The notes: generated by a model not told the origin, from the sequence alone. 49,624 nucleotides of DNA from Mycobacterium intermedium (GCF_002086275.1 NZ_MVHT01000046.1:1-49624), one strand, 5' to 3'; counted from the first letter of the stretch, positions 6,597 through 15,385 are shown. Translations and numbers: made by a program.

Positions 6597-8987
6597 ATGC
6601 TCCACGGGATTGCTCGTCTGGCAATCAGGGCGCCACGACGAATCATCGTTGGAGCCGTCTTGGTCTTCATCGCCGCGGCGGCGTTCGGGATTCCGGTCGC
6701 CGAGAGCCTGTCCTCGGGTGGGTTCCAGGATCCGAACTCGGAGTCGGGCCGGGCGATCCGGATATTGACCGACAAGTTCGGGCAGAGCGGTCAGCAGATG
6801 CTGATCGTGGTAACCGCGCCAGACGGCGCCAACAGCGAGCAGGCGCGGAGGGTGGGTGCCGACGTCGTCGACCAGGTGCAGCGTTCGTCGTTGGCGTTCA
6901 ACGTGACCTCGCCGTGGACAGCGCCATCGCAGTCGGCCGCCGATCTGATCAGCGCGGATGGCAAGTCGGGGTTGATCGTGGTCAACCTCAGGGGCGGCGA
7001 AAACGACGCGCAGAAAAATGCCCAAACCCTCGCCGGCGAATTCGTCCACGATCGCGACGGAGTCGCTGTTAGGGCCGGGGGTTCGGCGATGCAGTACGCG
7101 CAGATCAACAACCAGAACCGGGACGATCTTCTGGTCACGGAGGCAATCGCGATCCCGCTGAGCTTTCTGGTGCTGATCTGGGTGTTCGGTGGTCTGGTGG
7201 CGGCGGGGTTGCCGATTGCGCTCGGCGCGTTGGCCGTTGTCGGCTCGATGTCGGTATTGCGGCTGATCGCGTGTACCACCGAGGTGTCGATCTTCGCGCT
7301 CAACCTGAGCACCGCGCTGAGCCTGGCGCTGGCCATCGACTACACATTGCTGATCATCGGCCGCTATCGCGACGAGTTGGCCGAGGACGGCGACGCAGAT
7401 CGGGCGTTGGTACGGACCATGGTCACCTCCGGTCGCACGGTGGTGTTCTCGGCGGTCACCGTGGCGTTGTCGATGTCGGCGACGGCGCTGTTCCCCATGT
7501 ACTTCTTGAAGTCGTTCGCCTACGCCGGTGTGGCCTCGGTCGCCTTCGTCGCGACCGCGTCCATCGTGGTGACGCCGGCAGCGATCGTCCTGTTGGGCAA
7601 CCGACTGGACGCGGTCGACGTGCGCCGTTTTCTCCGTCAAGTGGTGTTGCGCCGCCACGACCCGCTGCGCCTGACGGTCGAGGAGCATTTCTGGTACCGG
7701 TCGAGCAAGTTCGTTATGCGCCGGTGGGCGCCGGTCGGGTTCGCCGTGATGGCGTTCCTGTTGCTGCTCGGGCTGCCGTTCTTCTCGGTCAAGTGGGGCT
7801 TCCCCGACGACCGGGTGCTGCCGACTTCGGTGTCCTCGCATGAGGTCGGTAACCGATTGCGGAGCGGTTTCGCGCATGACTCCGCGACTGCGGTGGCCAT
7901 CGTGATCCCCGACGCACGCAACTTGAGCATGGGGGAGATCGGCCGATATGCCGCCGACCTGTCACGGGTTCCCGATGTTTCTGCGGTGTCGGCCCCCGAT
8001 GGGACCTTCGTAAACGGTCATCTCGACGGTCCCCCGGCCGCGGCCGCCGGAATGGCCGAAGGCAGCGCCTTCCTCACCGTGAGTAGTACGGCGCCGTTGT
8101 TTTCCGAAGCCTCCGACCTCCAGCTCAAGCGGTTGCACGAGGTCGCGGGGCCCGCCGGCCGATCCGTTGCGATGGCCGGTGTCGCGCAGGTCAATCGCGA
8201 CAGTGTCGATGCGGTGACCGACCGCCTGCCATTGGTGCTGGCGCTGATCGCCGCCATCACGTTCGTGCTGCTGTTCCTGCTGACCGGCAGCGTGGTGCTG
8301 CCGGCAAAGGCGCTGGCGTGCAACGTGTTGTCACTGACCGCGGCGTTCGGTGCTCTGGTTTGGATCTTCCAGGACGGTCATCTCGGTGCGCTGGGCACAA
8401 CTCCGAGCGGCACACTGGCGGCCAACATGCCAGTTCTGTTGTTCTGCATCGCTTTTGGCTTGTCCATGGACTACGAGGTGTTCCTGATCTCCCGGATCCG
8501 CGAGTACTGGCTGGCGTACCGGCCGGCACATCCGACCGCGACGGAGGAACACGCCGCCAACGACGAGGCGGTAGCGCACGGCGTGGCCTGCACCGGCAGG
8601 GTGATCACCGCGGCGGCATTGGTGATGTCGATGTCCTTCGCCGCGCTGATCGCGGCCCATGTGTCATTCATGCGGATGTTCGGTCTGGGCCTGACGCTCG
8701 CCGTGGCCGCGGATGCCACGCTGGTGCGGATGGTCCTGGTACCCGCCTTCATGCATGTGATGGGCCGCTGGAACTGGTGGGCGCCCAAATCGCTGCTGTG
8801 GCTGCACGCAAAGTTCGGCATCAGCGAGGCTGGCGAGGCCAGCGAGGCCAGCGAGGCCCACGCGAAACGATCCGACGAAGGGAGCAGCTTCGCCCAGCCG
8901 CTCAAGCGGCAAGCCGAGGTCGCGTCCGTCGTCTCGACTTCCCATAACGGGCGGCCAATCGAGGCCTCGGTGACCCGCGGCGGCTAG
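6597..8987 (+). CDS. MmpL/RND-family membrane transporter
   Basis: 796 residues from an ATG with GGAGGG 8 bases upstream. The layout is that of an MMPL transporter: first membrane helix at about 15-35, a periplasmic loop, five helices containing IDYTLLIIGRYRDEL, a second large loop, and a second helix cluster containing FGLSMDYEVFLISRIREYW. The two D-Y pairs are the proton-relay positions of this family. The C-terminus has a short E-A-S repeat and a cytoplasmic tail. Mycobacterial MmpL proteins export lipids or siderophores across the inner membrane. No lipid synthesis genes or MmpS partner are adjacent, so the cargo is unknown. The sequence may be closest to the MmpL13 group, but this is from memory. 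Confidence 0.9.
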   Translation: MLHGIARLAIRAPRRIIVGAVLVFIAAAAFGIPVAESLSSGGFQDPNSESGRAIRILTDKFGQSGQQMLIVVTAPDGANSEQARRVGADVVDQVQRSSLAFNVTSPWTAPSQSAADLISADGKSGLIVVNLRGGENDAQKNAQTLAGEFVHDRDGVAVRAGGSAMQYAQINNQNRDDLLVTEAIAIPLSFLVLIWVFGGLVAAGLPIALGALAVVGSMSVLRLIACTTEVSIFALNLSTALSLALAIDYTLLIIGRYRDELAEDGDADRALVRTMVTSGRTVVFSAVTVALSMSATALFPMYFLKSFAYAGVASVAFVATASIVVTPAAIVLLGNRLDAVDVRRFLRQVVLRRHDPLRLTVEEHFWYRSSKFVMRRWAPVGFAVMAFLLLLGLPFFSVKWGFPDDRVLPTSVSSHEVGNRLRSGFAHDSATAVAIVIPDARNLSMGEIGRYAADLSRVPDVSAVSAPDGTFVNGHLDGPPAAAAGMAEGSAFLTVSSTAPLFSEASDLQLKRLHEVAGPAGRSVAMAGVAQVNRDSVDAVTDRLPLVLALIAAITFVLLFLLTGSVVLPAKALACNVLSLTAAFGALVWIFQDGHLGALGTTPSGTLAANMPVLLFCIAFGLSMDYEVFLISRIREYWLAYRPAHPTATEEHAANDEAVAHGVACTGRVITAAALVMSMSFAALIAAHVSFMRMFGLGLTLAVAADATLVRMVLVPAFMHVMGRWNWWAPKSLLWLHAKFGISEAGEASEASEAHAKRSDEGSSFAQPLKRQAEVASVVSTSHNGRPIEASVTRGG

Positions 8988-9043
8988 CGTCCCGCTGGAC
9001 TGTCTGATCTGAGGCTCGCGTGCTGTCGCAACGGCAGTTGCTA

Positions 9044-10456
9044 TCAGACGGGTACGGCTGCGCCGATCGCCTGCGCGAGCTGTTGGGGAAGGAATTGCAA
9101 CAGGCCGGGAAGCAGACCCCCAAATGTCGCGCCGCTCAGCGTCAGTGAGCCCGGCCCAAGGATCGGAATTTCGAGAGCTGCGAAATCGAGCGGCGTGAGA
9201 ATCCCGCCCAGGGGGATGTCGGTGAGCGTTTCGAGCCCAGAGAGTGAAACCGGTAACTGTAGCGTTGCGTGGCCATTGAGGAAGCCGTTCGCGACGACCG
9301 CGGGAGCGTTGATCAGTGCCGCGGCCGCCCCGAGCGCGTCGCCGGTTTGAATCGCGCCGACAAAAGCATTCGCGCTGGATCCCAGCGCTTGCAGTGTGGT
9401 GACCGGCGGCCCTATCGCGTCAAGTGCGAGCACTAACGGCAAGCCGACATGAAGAACACCCGTATTCAAGTCCAGGGTTTGCGACATATCCGTCAGCGCC
9501 GTGATTACGTTGGTCGCGTTCTGCGCCACCATCGCCGGAACGGATCCGGCGGGCAGCAGATCGGTGAAGTTCTGCGCCATCTGGCCCGGAATGCTGAAGA
9601 TGGGCAACAAATCTCCGAAGGCGCCAAGCGGCGTTATCGAGATGAGGTTGGTAACGGGGTCGATGCTGGCGCCGAACCCCGTGAACAATGGGTTCAGGAG
9701 GCCGCCACCGATCTGCAGCAGCCCGCCGGTGACGTCGCCGGCCATGAAGGCTTGGGACGCCGCTTGCAAGCTGGCCGGGAAGGCGTTCAGCCCGGCCATG
9801 AAATCGTTGCCGGCGTTCTGCAGTGACGTCGCGATCACCTGGGCGTATCCGATTTGGTTGCTAACCAGCTGCTGCAGGATGGGCACCGGATTCGCGCCCG
9901 AGAGGGCCGCGCCGATGGTCGTCGGCAGATTGGCCAACTCGGCAGGCAGGTTCTGCACCGCATTTTGGAACCCGGTCGCGAGGGTCTGGGCGTAAGCCTG
10001 CTGATTGCTGAGGACCTGCCGTAGAAACGGTGCCGGATTGGCCGACAGGGCGTCGCGAAGACCCTGCAGGTTGGTGGCCGTATTCGAGACGAGTGCCCCG
10101 AAGCTGTCAAACAGCGCAGGTGACGCGGCAGCAGCACTGCCGTTCGATGCCATTCCCAACACAGCCTGTTCCGCGTTAGCGGCTTCAGCGCTCAGGTAGG
10201 CACCCGCTCCGGCCCGCACCAGGTTGGCGAACTGCTCGTGGTACGCCTGCGCTTCGGCGCTGACAACTTGGAATTCCCTGCCGAAGCTGCCGAATAGCGA
10301 GGAGATGGCGAACGACACCTCGTCTTGAGCCGCAGCCGCTATCGAGGTCGTGGGTCCCGCGACGGTCGCAGTTGCTTCGACCAGTGCCGAACGGATACCC
10401 GCCAGATCACGTGCCGCGTCCTGCAGCAACTCCGGCATCACGCTCACAAACGACAT
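9044..10456 (-). CDS. PE family protein with duplicated helical C-terminal region
   Basis: 470 residues. Residues 1-95 form a PE domain (MSFVSVMPELL..., ending with the ESX secretion motif Y87-L-S-A-E91). The rest is not PGRS. It holds a 43-44-residue duplication: 139-181 and 188-231 share ANPxPxLxQxxSNQxxYAQxxAT, followed by Leu/Gly-rich sequence seen in other long PE proteins. AAGGAG lies 6 bases before the ATG. The protein is expected to be secreted by a type VII system, usually with a PPE partner; none is adjacent. It is convergent with the MmpL gene. Confidence 0.88.
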   Translation of the reverse strand: MSFVSVMPELLQDAARDLAGIRSALVEATATVAGPTTSIAAAAQDEVSFAISSLFGSFGREFQVVSAEAQAYHEQFANLVRAGAGAYLSAEAANAEQAVLGMASNGSAAAASPALFDSFGALVSNTATNLQGLRDALSANPAPFLRQVLSNQQAYAQTLATGFQNAVQNLPAELANLPTTIGAALSGANPVPILQQLVSNQIGYAQVIATSLQNAGNDFMAGLNAFPASLQAASQAFMAGDVTGGLLQIGGGLLNPLFTGFGASIDPVTNLISITPLGAFGDLLPIFSIPGQMAQNFTDLLPAGSVPAMVAQNATNVITALTDMSQTLDLNTGVLHVGLPLVLALDAIGPPVTTLQALGSSANAFVGAIQTGDALGAAAALINAPAVVANGFLNGHATLQLPVSLSGLETLTDIPLGGILTPLDFAALEIPILGPGSLTLSGATFGGLLPGLLQFLPQQLAQAIGAAVPV

Positions 10457-10491
10457 GCCCAACTCCTTGACTGTTTGCCCGATGACCAGTT

Positions 10492-10507
10492 CTTACTGGC
10501 AAGTAAG
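10492..10507. promoter_or_regulatory. Inverted repeat in the PE gene promoter region
   Basis: CTTACT and AGTAAG are perfect arms 4 bases apart, centred about 44 bases before the PE start codon. This TTACT-N4-AGTAA form is typical of TetR-family operators. No TetR gene is adjacent, so the regulator would be encoded elsewhere. Confidence 0.45.
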
Positions 10508-10663
10508 ATCCTGTCGACGCCACCGACCAAGAACGTCAGTCACAGGACGTATAAGCGGTGGCAAGGGGTCGTAGATTGCGCACGCCGCGTCGTGACCGCT
10601 GCCCGAAACCGCAACGGCCGGTATCGTTTCCTAACGATCTGCAAACCCAAAGGGTGGACCACG

Positions 10664-10954
10664 ATGAGCTTTGTTGAAGGCATCGGCACGCTGAAACTCG
10701 AGTGCCCGCAGATGCATCCCGTCGGCAGGATCCTGAGGGAAAGCGCGCATCAGGCCGTCCAGTTCGACCCAGGCGCCCAAGTGGGCCCGCGCCGGTTCTG
10801 GCCGAGCGAGGAAGACCAGCCGCGCTTCACGGCGCACTGCCGCTACTGCGACAAGCCGGTGGGGGAGACCACCGCGACGCTCGAGTCCAAATTCGCCGAG
10901 CTGCTCGCGCACACCTCCGAGACGGTCCGGACCACAACGCTGCCGTACGTGTAG
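10664..10954 (+). CDS. Small protein with a putative zinc site
   Basis: 96 residues from an ATG with AAGGGTGG about 8 bases upstream. It has C14 and H18, then C59-R-Y-C62 in HCRYCDKPVG, which could bind one zinc ion. No transmembrane segment or signal is visible. I do not recognise the family. A longer frame starting at 10325 runs antisense through the PE gene and is rejected as a start. Function unknown. Confidence 0.6.
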   Translation: MSFVEGIGTLKLECPQMHPVGRILRESAHQAVQFDPGAQVGPRRFWPSEEDQPRFTAHCRYCDKPVGETTATLESKFAELLAHTSETVRTTTLPYV

Positions 10955-11115
10955 AGATGCCGAGGCGCTAACCACGCGCTATTGAACACGAGTTAGCTGG
11001 GCGTCAACAGATGCGCGCATGTTCATATCGCGGAGTCTTTATTGATTTCGGAACGATCATGAGGAAACGTCTACAAAAGCGCACGAAAGCACGTCCCTAC
11101 TAGCACGGAGTTCTC

Positions 11116-11988
11116 ATGACGCTAACCCGCAGACACCCACTGGGCGTCCTCGCCGTGATCGTGGCAAGTCTTGCCACGATGGCATCGTTCGTCGTGTTCG
11201 CGCCTCGGGCTCAAGCGTTCTACGTCAAGTACCACGAGACGATCACGCGCAATGCCCTGCCGGCAGACCAGGTCAGCCAGCTGGCGGTCAACCAGATCCT
11301 CATCGGCCCGCCGCCCGGCGGTGGGGCGATGGGCAGTGACGCATTTGCCACCGACGAGTTCCGTCACCTCGACAACTCGGTGAACCCGGTCGAAATCTGC
11401 AACCGGGCGCGGCAGGCATGGGACACCTTCTCGCCCATCATCCTCAGCGGGTCGGTGGTCAACGGCAACACGGAGGTTGACGGCCCGGGTGCCCGAGCAG
11501 CGTTCGGCGCTCTGCTGCACACGCAGCAGGACTTGTACGCCCACTCCAACTGGGTCGACGACAACATCGCCATCGGTCAGCTCGACCGCCTGGCCCCGCC
11601 GATCTTCCCGGTGTGCAACCCGGCCGATTTTCCCGCTGACCTGCACACCGGCTACTTCAGCATCGACTTCTCGCAGCGGCCGCCCCTCGAGGGCTGCCCG
11701 GCGGGTGGTCCGCCGCCCGGCTTCCAGGAATGCCACACGACCTTGAACAAGGACGGCCCGCACACCCCGCGCGGTTCGATGCTCGTGCCGGGAACGAACA
11801 TGAACGAGTACGACCTCGCGGCCAAGCTCGCCACCCAGGCCAGCACGAACCTGTACTTCCAGATTCGCGACTGGGTCGCCAGCGCCAACGGGGAGAACGC
11901 CGCCGTCCAGCTCTTCCAGCAGGGCGGTTCGTTGCCCGACTGGCACAACATCCCCAACCTGCCTGGAGTGCCATACCTGGGCGGCTGA
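11116..11988 (+). CDS. Secreted HET-C / zinc-dependent phospholipase C-like protein
   Basis: 290 residues. An N-terminal Sec signal (RR then a hydrophobic stretch, about 5-28) ends at PRAQA34 before FYVKYH, so the mature protein probably starts at F35. The mature part holds spaced metal-type residues: H40 (KYHETITR), H84 (EFRHLDN), H135, D139 and H143 (HTQQDLYAHSNWVD). This is the pattern of the all-alpha HET-C / S1-P1 nuclease / alpha-toxin phospholipase C fold. Four cysteines (C95, C167, C194, C206) could form disulfides. GGAG lies 6 bases before the ATG. Substrate is unknown; lipid hydrolysis outside the cell is the most natural guess. The gene stands alone. Confidence 0.72.
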   Translation: MTLTRRHPLGVLAVIVASLATMASFVVFAPRAQAFYVKYHETITRNALPADQVSQLAVNQILIGPPPGGGAMGSDAFATDEFRHLDNSVNPVEICNRARQAWDTFSPIILSGSVVNGNTEVDGPGARAAFGALLHTQQDLYAHSNWVDDNIAIGQLDRLAPPIFPVCNPADFPADLHTGYFSIDFSQRPPLEGCPAGGPPPGFQECHTTLNKDGPHTPRGSMLVPGTNMNEYDLAAKLATQASTNLYFQIRDWVASANGENAAVQLFQQGGSLPDWHNIPNLPGVPYLGG

Positions 11989-12032
11989 CGCACAGCGAGA
12001 CCGCGAATGCCGATGTCGTCTACAGCGCCCCG

Positions 12033-12827
12033 CTAGAGCCCCCGGGCGCCGAGCCAGCTGCAGATCCGCTCGGCAACCGCGGGCCAGCCGGGTTCGAGCA
12101 TCAGCATGTGCCCCATGCCGGTGAACAGTTCCACGTCGGCGCCGTAGACCCGGGCGGTGGTGCGGACCTCCTTCTGGCTGATCAAGCCGTCCTCGGTGCC
12201 GCCGAGCACCAGCAGCGGGGTCCGCACACGCTTAGGGTGCGGTAGGCGAAACGTCTGGTCGAGGAAGACCGCGCGCATGCTGTCGTGTTCGACGCGCGCG
12301 GCGCACGCGTCGACGATGGGCTGGGGAGTCTGTGGGCTGAAGAAAAAATCCCGCGCTAGGGGCGGGGTGTTGAAGATGTCACGCGCGCCGCCGGACATGT
12401 TGGCCCGCATGACTTGCACGGGATGCCGCAGCCACACCCTCACCGACGAAAACCCGATGCCGCGGGTCGGCGTGGAGGCCAACAGCACCCCGGCGGGCGC
12501 ATCGCGCTCCATGAGGTACTTCTGCACGATGAAGCCACCGGTGGAATGCCCGATCAGCACGGGGTGCCCGCCCAATTGGTCAGCGGCCCAACGCACATCG
12601 TCCAGGTAGTCCGCGATGCCGCAGTTGCGCAGCGGAGTCGGGCAATTACTGGCCCCGTGGCCGCGCACGCTCACCGCAGCGGCGCAGAACCCGCGTTCGG
12701 CGAAGAAGTCGAGAAAGTGCTCGTCCCAGCACCACGCTGAGAGACAACCGCCATGCACGAACAGCAACGGAGCAGGATGGGATTTGCTGGCAACACCCTT
12801 GGTGATCACTTCGAGCACAACCGTCAA
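12033..12827 (-). CDS. Alpha/beta hydrolase
   Basis: 264 residues with the complete alpha/beta hydrolase signature: oxyanion HGG at 25-27 (LLFVHGGCLSAWCWD), nucleophile S95 in GHSTGG, acid D213 in GGTEDGLI, and base H240 in GMGHMLMLEPGW. It resembles lysophospholipase/esterase-type enzymes. It is divergent from the TSUP permease with only 26 bp between the starts, so the promoters must overlap and at least one transcript may be leaderless. Substrate unknown. Confidence 0.88.
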   Translation of the reverse strand: MTVVLEVITKGVASKSHPAPLLFVHGGCLSAWCWDEHFLDFFAERGFCAAAVSVRGHGASNCPTPLRNCGIADYLDDVRWAADQLGGHPVLIGHSTGGFIVQKYLMERDAPAGVLLASTPTRGIGFSSVRVWLRHPVQVMRANMSGGARDIFNTPPLARDFFFSPQTPQPIVDACAARVEHDSMRAVFLDQTFRLPHPKRVRTPLLVLGGTEDGLISQKEVRTTARVYGADVELFTGMGHMLMLEPGWPAVAERICSWLGARGL

Positions 12828-12853
12828 TGCTGCCAGCCCAGTAGGGTTTTGGG

Positions 12854-13636
12854 GTGTCGATTTACCACATGCTGTTGATCGGACTGGCCGGGTTGGGTGC
12901 CGGTGCGATCAACGCGCTCGTCGGGTCGGGCACCCTGATCACGTTCCCGACGCTGGTGGCGCTGGGCTACCCGCCGGTCACGGCGACCATGTCCAACGCT
13001 GTCGGCCTGGTGGCGGGGGGAGTGTCGGCCACCTGGGGCTATCGCAACGAGCTGCAGGGTCAGCGGGACCGACTGCTCTGGCAGATGCCGGCGTCGTTGC
13101 TGGGCGCTGCGCTGGGTGCCTACCTGCTGCTGCATCTGCCCGAGAAGGTGTTCATCTCGATCGTTCCGGTGCTGCTGGTGCTGGCCCTGATCCTGGTGGT
13201 GATCGGTCCGCGGATGCAGGCGTGGGCACGCCGCCGGGCCGAGGAGGCGGGCCGCTCCGCCGAACACGTCTCGACGACCCGGATGATCGCCCTGGTGTTG
13301 GGAACGTTCGCAGTCGGTGTCTACGGCGGATACTTCACCGCTGCGCAAGGCATCTTGCTGGTCGGGGTGATGGGCGCATTGCTGCCGGAATCGGTGCAGC
13401 GCATGAACGCAGCCAAGAACCTGCTGTCGCTGTTGGTCAACATCGTTGCGGCCGTTGGCTATACGCTGGTGGCCTGGGATCGCATCAGTTGGCCGGTGGC
13501 TGGCGTGATCGCGGTGGGGTCGCTGATCGGGGGAGTGTTCGGTGCGCGGTACGGACGTCGACTGTCGCCAAACGCGTTGCGCGCCACCATCGTTGTGGTC
13601 GGGTTGATCGGTCTGTACCGCCTGCTCGCGGTGTAG
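12854..13636 (+). CDS. TSUP (TauE/SafE) family membrane permease
   Basis: 260 residues from a GTG start, with about eight hydrophobic segments and the family repeat: GAINALVGSGTLITFPTL near the N-terminus and GGYFTAAQGILLVG in the second half. TSUP proteins move sulfite, sulfonates or related organic anions across the inner membrane. No sulfur metabolism genes are adjacent. Its stop is immediately followed by the stop of the convergent ligase gene. Confidence 0.88.
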   Translation: MSIYHMLLIGLAGLGAGAINALVGSGTLITFPTLVALGYPPVTATMSNAVGLVAGGVSATWGYRNELQGQRDRLLWQMPASLLGAALGAYLLLHLPEKVFISIVPVLLVLALILVVIGPRMQAWARRRAEEAGRSAEHVSTTRMIALVLGTFAVGVYGGYFTAAQGILLVGVMGALLPESVQRMNAAKNLLSLLVNIVAAVGYTLVAWDRISWPVAGVIAVGSLIGGVFGARYGRRLSPNALRATIVVVGLIGLYRLLAV

Positions 13637-14734
13637 TTACAAGTCGACGCCGGACAGGGTGGCCGCCGCGGCTTCCTCAAGGACGTCGCGCACATCTTCG
13701 CGCTGCCGCCATGCCCGTAGCTGTCGCATCGCTCCATTGCCTTGGGCGGCAATGCGTTCGAGTTCGTCGACGACGACATCGAACTCACCGAGGGCTTCGA
13801 GGGCCGGGCGCACCCGGCGCACCAACGCGGACAGCTGCTCGCGCGCCGGCACGGCTTTGCAGTCATCGAACAGATTCAGCGCGCGACCGGGCAATCCGTC
13901 ATGAGAGGCCATCCAGTACGCCGCCCGTAGAGCCGCCGGCGCCAGCCGTCCGACGTCGTCGCGCTCCTGCAACGCTGTCATCACCGCAGCCCGAATCAAG
14001 GTGGCCAGCAACACCGTTTCCGCGACGGTCGCCGGCACATCGGCCACCCGAACCTCCACGGTCGGGAAGGTGGCCGATGCTCGCACGTCCCAATAGATCA
14101 TGTCCGGATCCAGGATCACTCCGGTGTCGACCAGCATCCGCACCGTGCGCTCGTAGTCGTCGAGCGACGGGAAAAACGGTGGCGCACCGGCGGCGGGCCA
14201 GCGCCGCCACAGTACGCTTCGCCAACTCGCATAACCGGTTTCGGCGTTGCGGTAGATCGCCGAGTTGGCCGACAGCGCCAGCAGCGACGGCAGCCACGGC
14301 CGCAACCAATTGCTGACGTGGACCGCCGCCGCCCGGTCGGGGACTTGCACGTGGACGTGGCAGCCACTGATGCCCTGCTCGTGCGCAACCATCCCGTAGA
14401 GCGCCCCGATCTGCCGATACCGGGGAGTGTCGGTGACCGGAAACTTTTGCGGCGTGACGGGGGGAAGCCCCAGTGCTAACAGGCGAAGGCCGACGGCTTC
14501 CGCTGCCTGCGCCGCGGCCCGGCGCAACGCCAGCAGATCGTCGCGGAGCTCCGCGCTGGTGCTGGCCACGCCGGAGGTGGTTTCGACCTGGCAACTGCTG
14601 AGCTCGAGTTGCAGTTCGACGCCCCGACGCTTGGCCTGCGCGGCGACCTCGGCACTACGCGGGTCCGGTTCGCCGGATTGTGGATCGATGAGGAGAAACT
14701 CTTCTTCCACACCGACGGTCGGCAGCTCGCTCAC
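13637..14734 (-). CDS. Carboxylate-amine ligase, YbdK type (glutamate-cysteine ligase 2 family)
   Basis: 365 residues. TVGVEEEFLLID at 6-17 is the ATP/metal-binding start of the GCS2/YbdK family; further hallmarks are ELSSCQVETTS, SGCHVHVQVPD, and YWDVRASATFPTVEVRVAD. Length agrees with M. tuberculosis Rv0433. Members are weak glutamate-cysteine ligases or ligases of unknown substrate. It is convergent, with abutting stop codons, with the TSUP gene. Mycobacteria use mycothiol rather than glutathione, so a glutathione role is unlikely. Confidence 0.88.
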   Translation of the reverse strand: MSELPTVGVEEEFLLIDPQSGEPDPRSAEVAAQAKRRGVELQLELSSCQVETTSGVASTSAELRDDLLALRRAAAQAAEAVGLRLLALGLPPVTPQKFPVTDTPRYRQIGALYGMVAHEQGISGCHVHVQVPDRAAAVHVSNWLRPWLPSLLALSANSAIYRNAETGYASWRSVLWRRWPAAGAPPFFPSLDDYERTVRMLVDTGVILDPDMIYWDVRASATFPTVEVRVADVPATVAETVLLATLIRAAVMTALQERDDVGRLAPAALRAAYWMASHDGLPGRALNLFDDCKAVPAREQLSALVRRVRPALEALGEFDVVVDELERIAAQGNGAMRQLRAWRQREDVRDVLEEAAAATLSGVDL

Positions 14735-14809
14735 CGGGCACCGGCTCTCATACCAGCAAAGTTACGCCGAGAATTGCCGAACTCTGGTCAAGCCGGCCGG
14801 CGAAAAGGT

Positions 14810-15247
14810 CTACGCGCGCGAGCGCGAAGCTGACAGGGCCTCATCCACGGTTTCGAAGATCGGCAGCAGCTCAGTCAAGCCGCATGCGTCGACGATTCGC
14901 CTGACGATCGCGTGCCCACTCACCACGCGTAGTTCGATACCACGACGGCGGCAGCGGTCGGCCTCGTCGGCCAACACCGCGAACGCGCAGCAGCCCATGA
15001 AGTCGACGTCGTTGACGTCAACCACGAACGGGCCGGGGACGCTGATCCCGGCGGCCGCTTCGCTGACCAGCTGTTGCCAGGTGTGCTCATTGCACGCGTC
15101 GATCTCGCCGCCTGCGTGAATGATCACCGCGTCGCCGCTGCGGTCGGTGGTCGCGCGCAGTGTGCTGCGCGGGTCGCCGAGCTCGTAAACCAGCCTCGGG
15201 CTCAGCTTCAAGCGGGTGGCGAAGGATTCGGCAATGACCAGGCTCAT
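14810..15247 (-). CDS. STAS-domain protein (anti-sigma factor antagonist family) with cysteines at the phospho-site
   Basis: 145 residues. The STAS core runs from about 38 to 140 (VIIHAGGEIDACNEHTW..., FVVDVNDVDFMGCCAFAVLADEA). In classic antagonists the last motif reads DSSG, with a phosphorylated serine. Here the aligned residues are G85-C86-C87-A88, so the serine position is a cysteine and kinase switching as in SpoIIAA is not possible. M. tuberculosis has redox-sensitive STAS antagonists (RsfA), which makes thiol control a reasonable idea. Together with the nearby dedA gene this matches Rv2638-Rv2637 in order. It is divergent from the TetR gene. Confidence 0.8.
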   Translation of the reverse strand: MSLVIAESFATRLKLSPRLVYELGDPRSTLRATTDRSGDAVIIHAGGEIDACNEHTWQQLVSEAAAGISVPGPFVVDVNDVDFMGCCAFAVLADEADRCRRRGIELRVVSGHAIVRRIVDACGLTELLPIFETVDEALSASRSRA

Positions 15248-15305
15248 CGTGCGCTCCTAATCGGCTGGCGTTGGGCAACGCCGCGATGGAATGCCCGTCC
15301 TGCAA

Positions 15306-15319
15306 GTCTGAAGACAGAC
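15306..15319. promoter_or_regulatory. Inverted repeat in the STAS/TetR divergent promoter (site 1)
   Basis: GTCTG-AAGA-CAGAC is a perfect 5-bp-arm repeat about 60 bp upstream of the STAS start. It shares the GTCTG/CAGAC half-site with the larger repeat at 15355, so the pair may bind the same regulator. Confidence 0.45.
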
Positions 15320-15354
15320 AGATGTGTTGCGTCGTAGATCTCATTTCTATAACA

Positions 15355-15372
15355 AGACAGGGCGGTCTGTCT
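15355..15372. promoter_or_regulatory. Inverted repeat in the STAS/TetR divergent promoter (site 2), probable TetR operator
   Basis: AGACAG-N6-CTGTCT is a perfect 18-bp inverted repeat ending 13 bases before the GTG of the TetR-type gene. Its position and form suggest autoregulation by that regulator, and perhaps control of the divergent STAS gene through site 1. Confidence 0.6.
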
Positions 15373-15385
15373 ACATAACTGACCT

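Noticed and set aside
6558..7877. Minus-strand frame of 439 codons within the MmpL gene
   Set aside because: It has an Arg/His/Gln-rich composition with no motif; the plus strand holds a complete MmpL protein.
10325..10663. N-terminal extension of the 96-residue protein
   Set aside because: It crosses the PE gene on the opposite strand and lacks similarity; the ATG at 10664 has a good ribosome site.
12616..14316. Long plus-strand frame of 566 codons
   Set aside because: It runs antisense to or out of frame with the TSUP permease and the YbdK ligase, both with clear families. It is a side effect of high GC.
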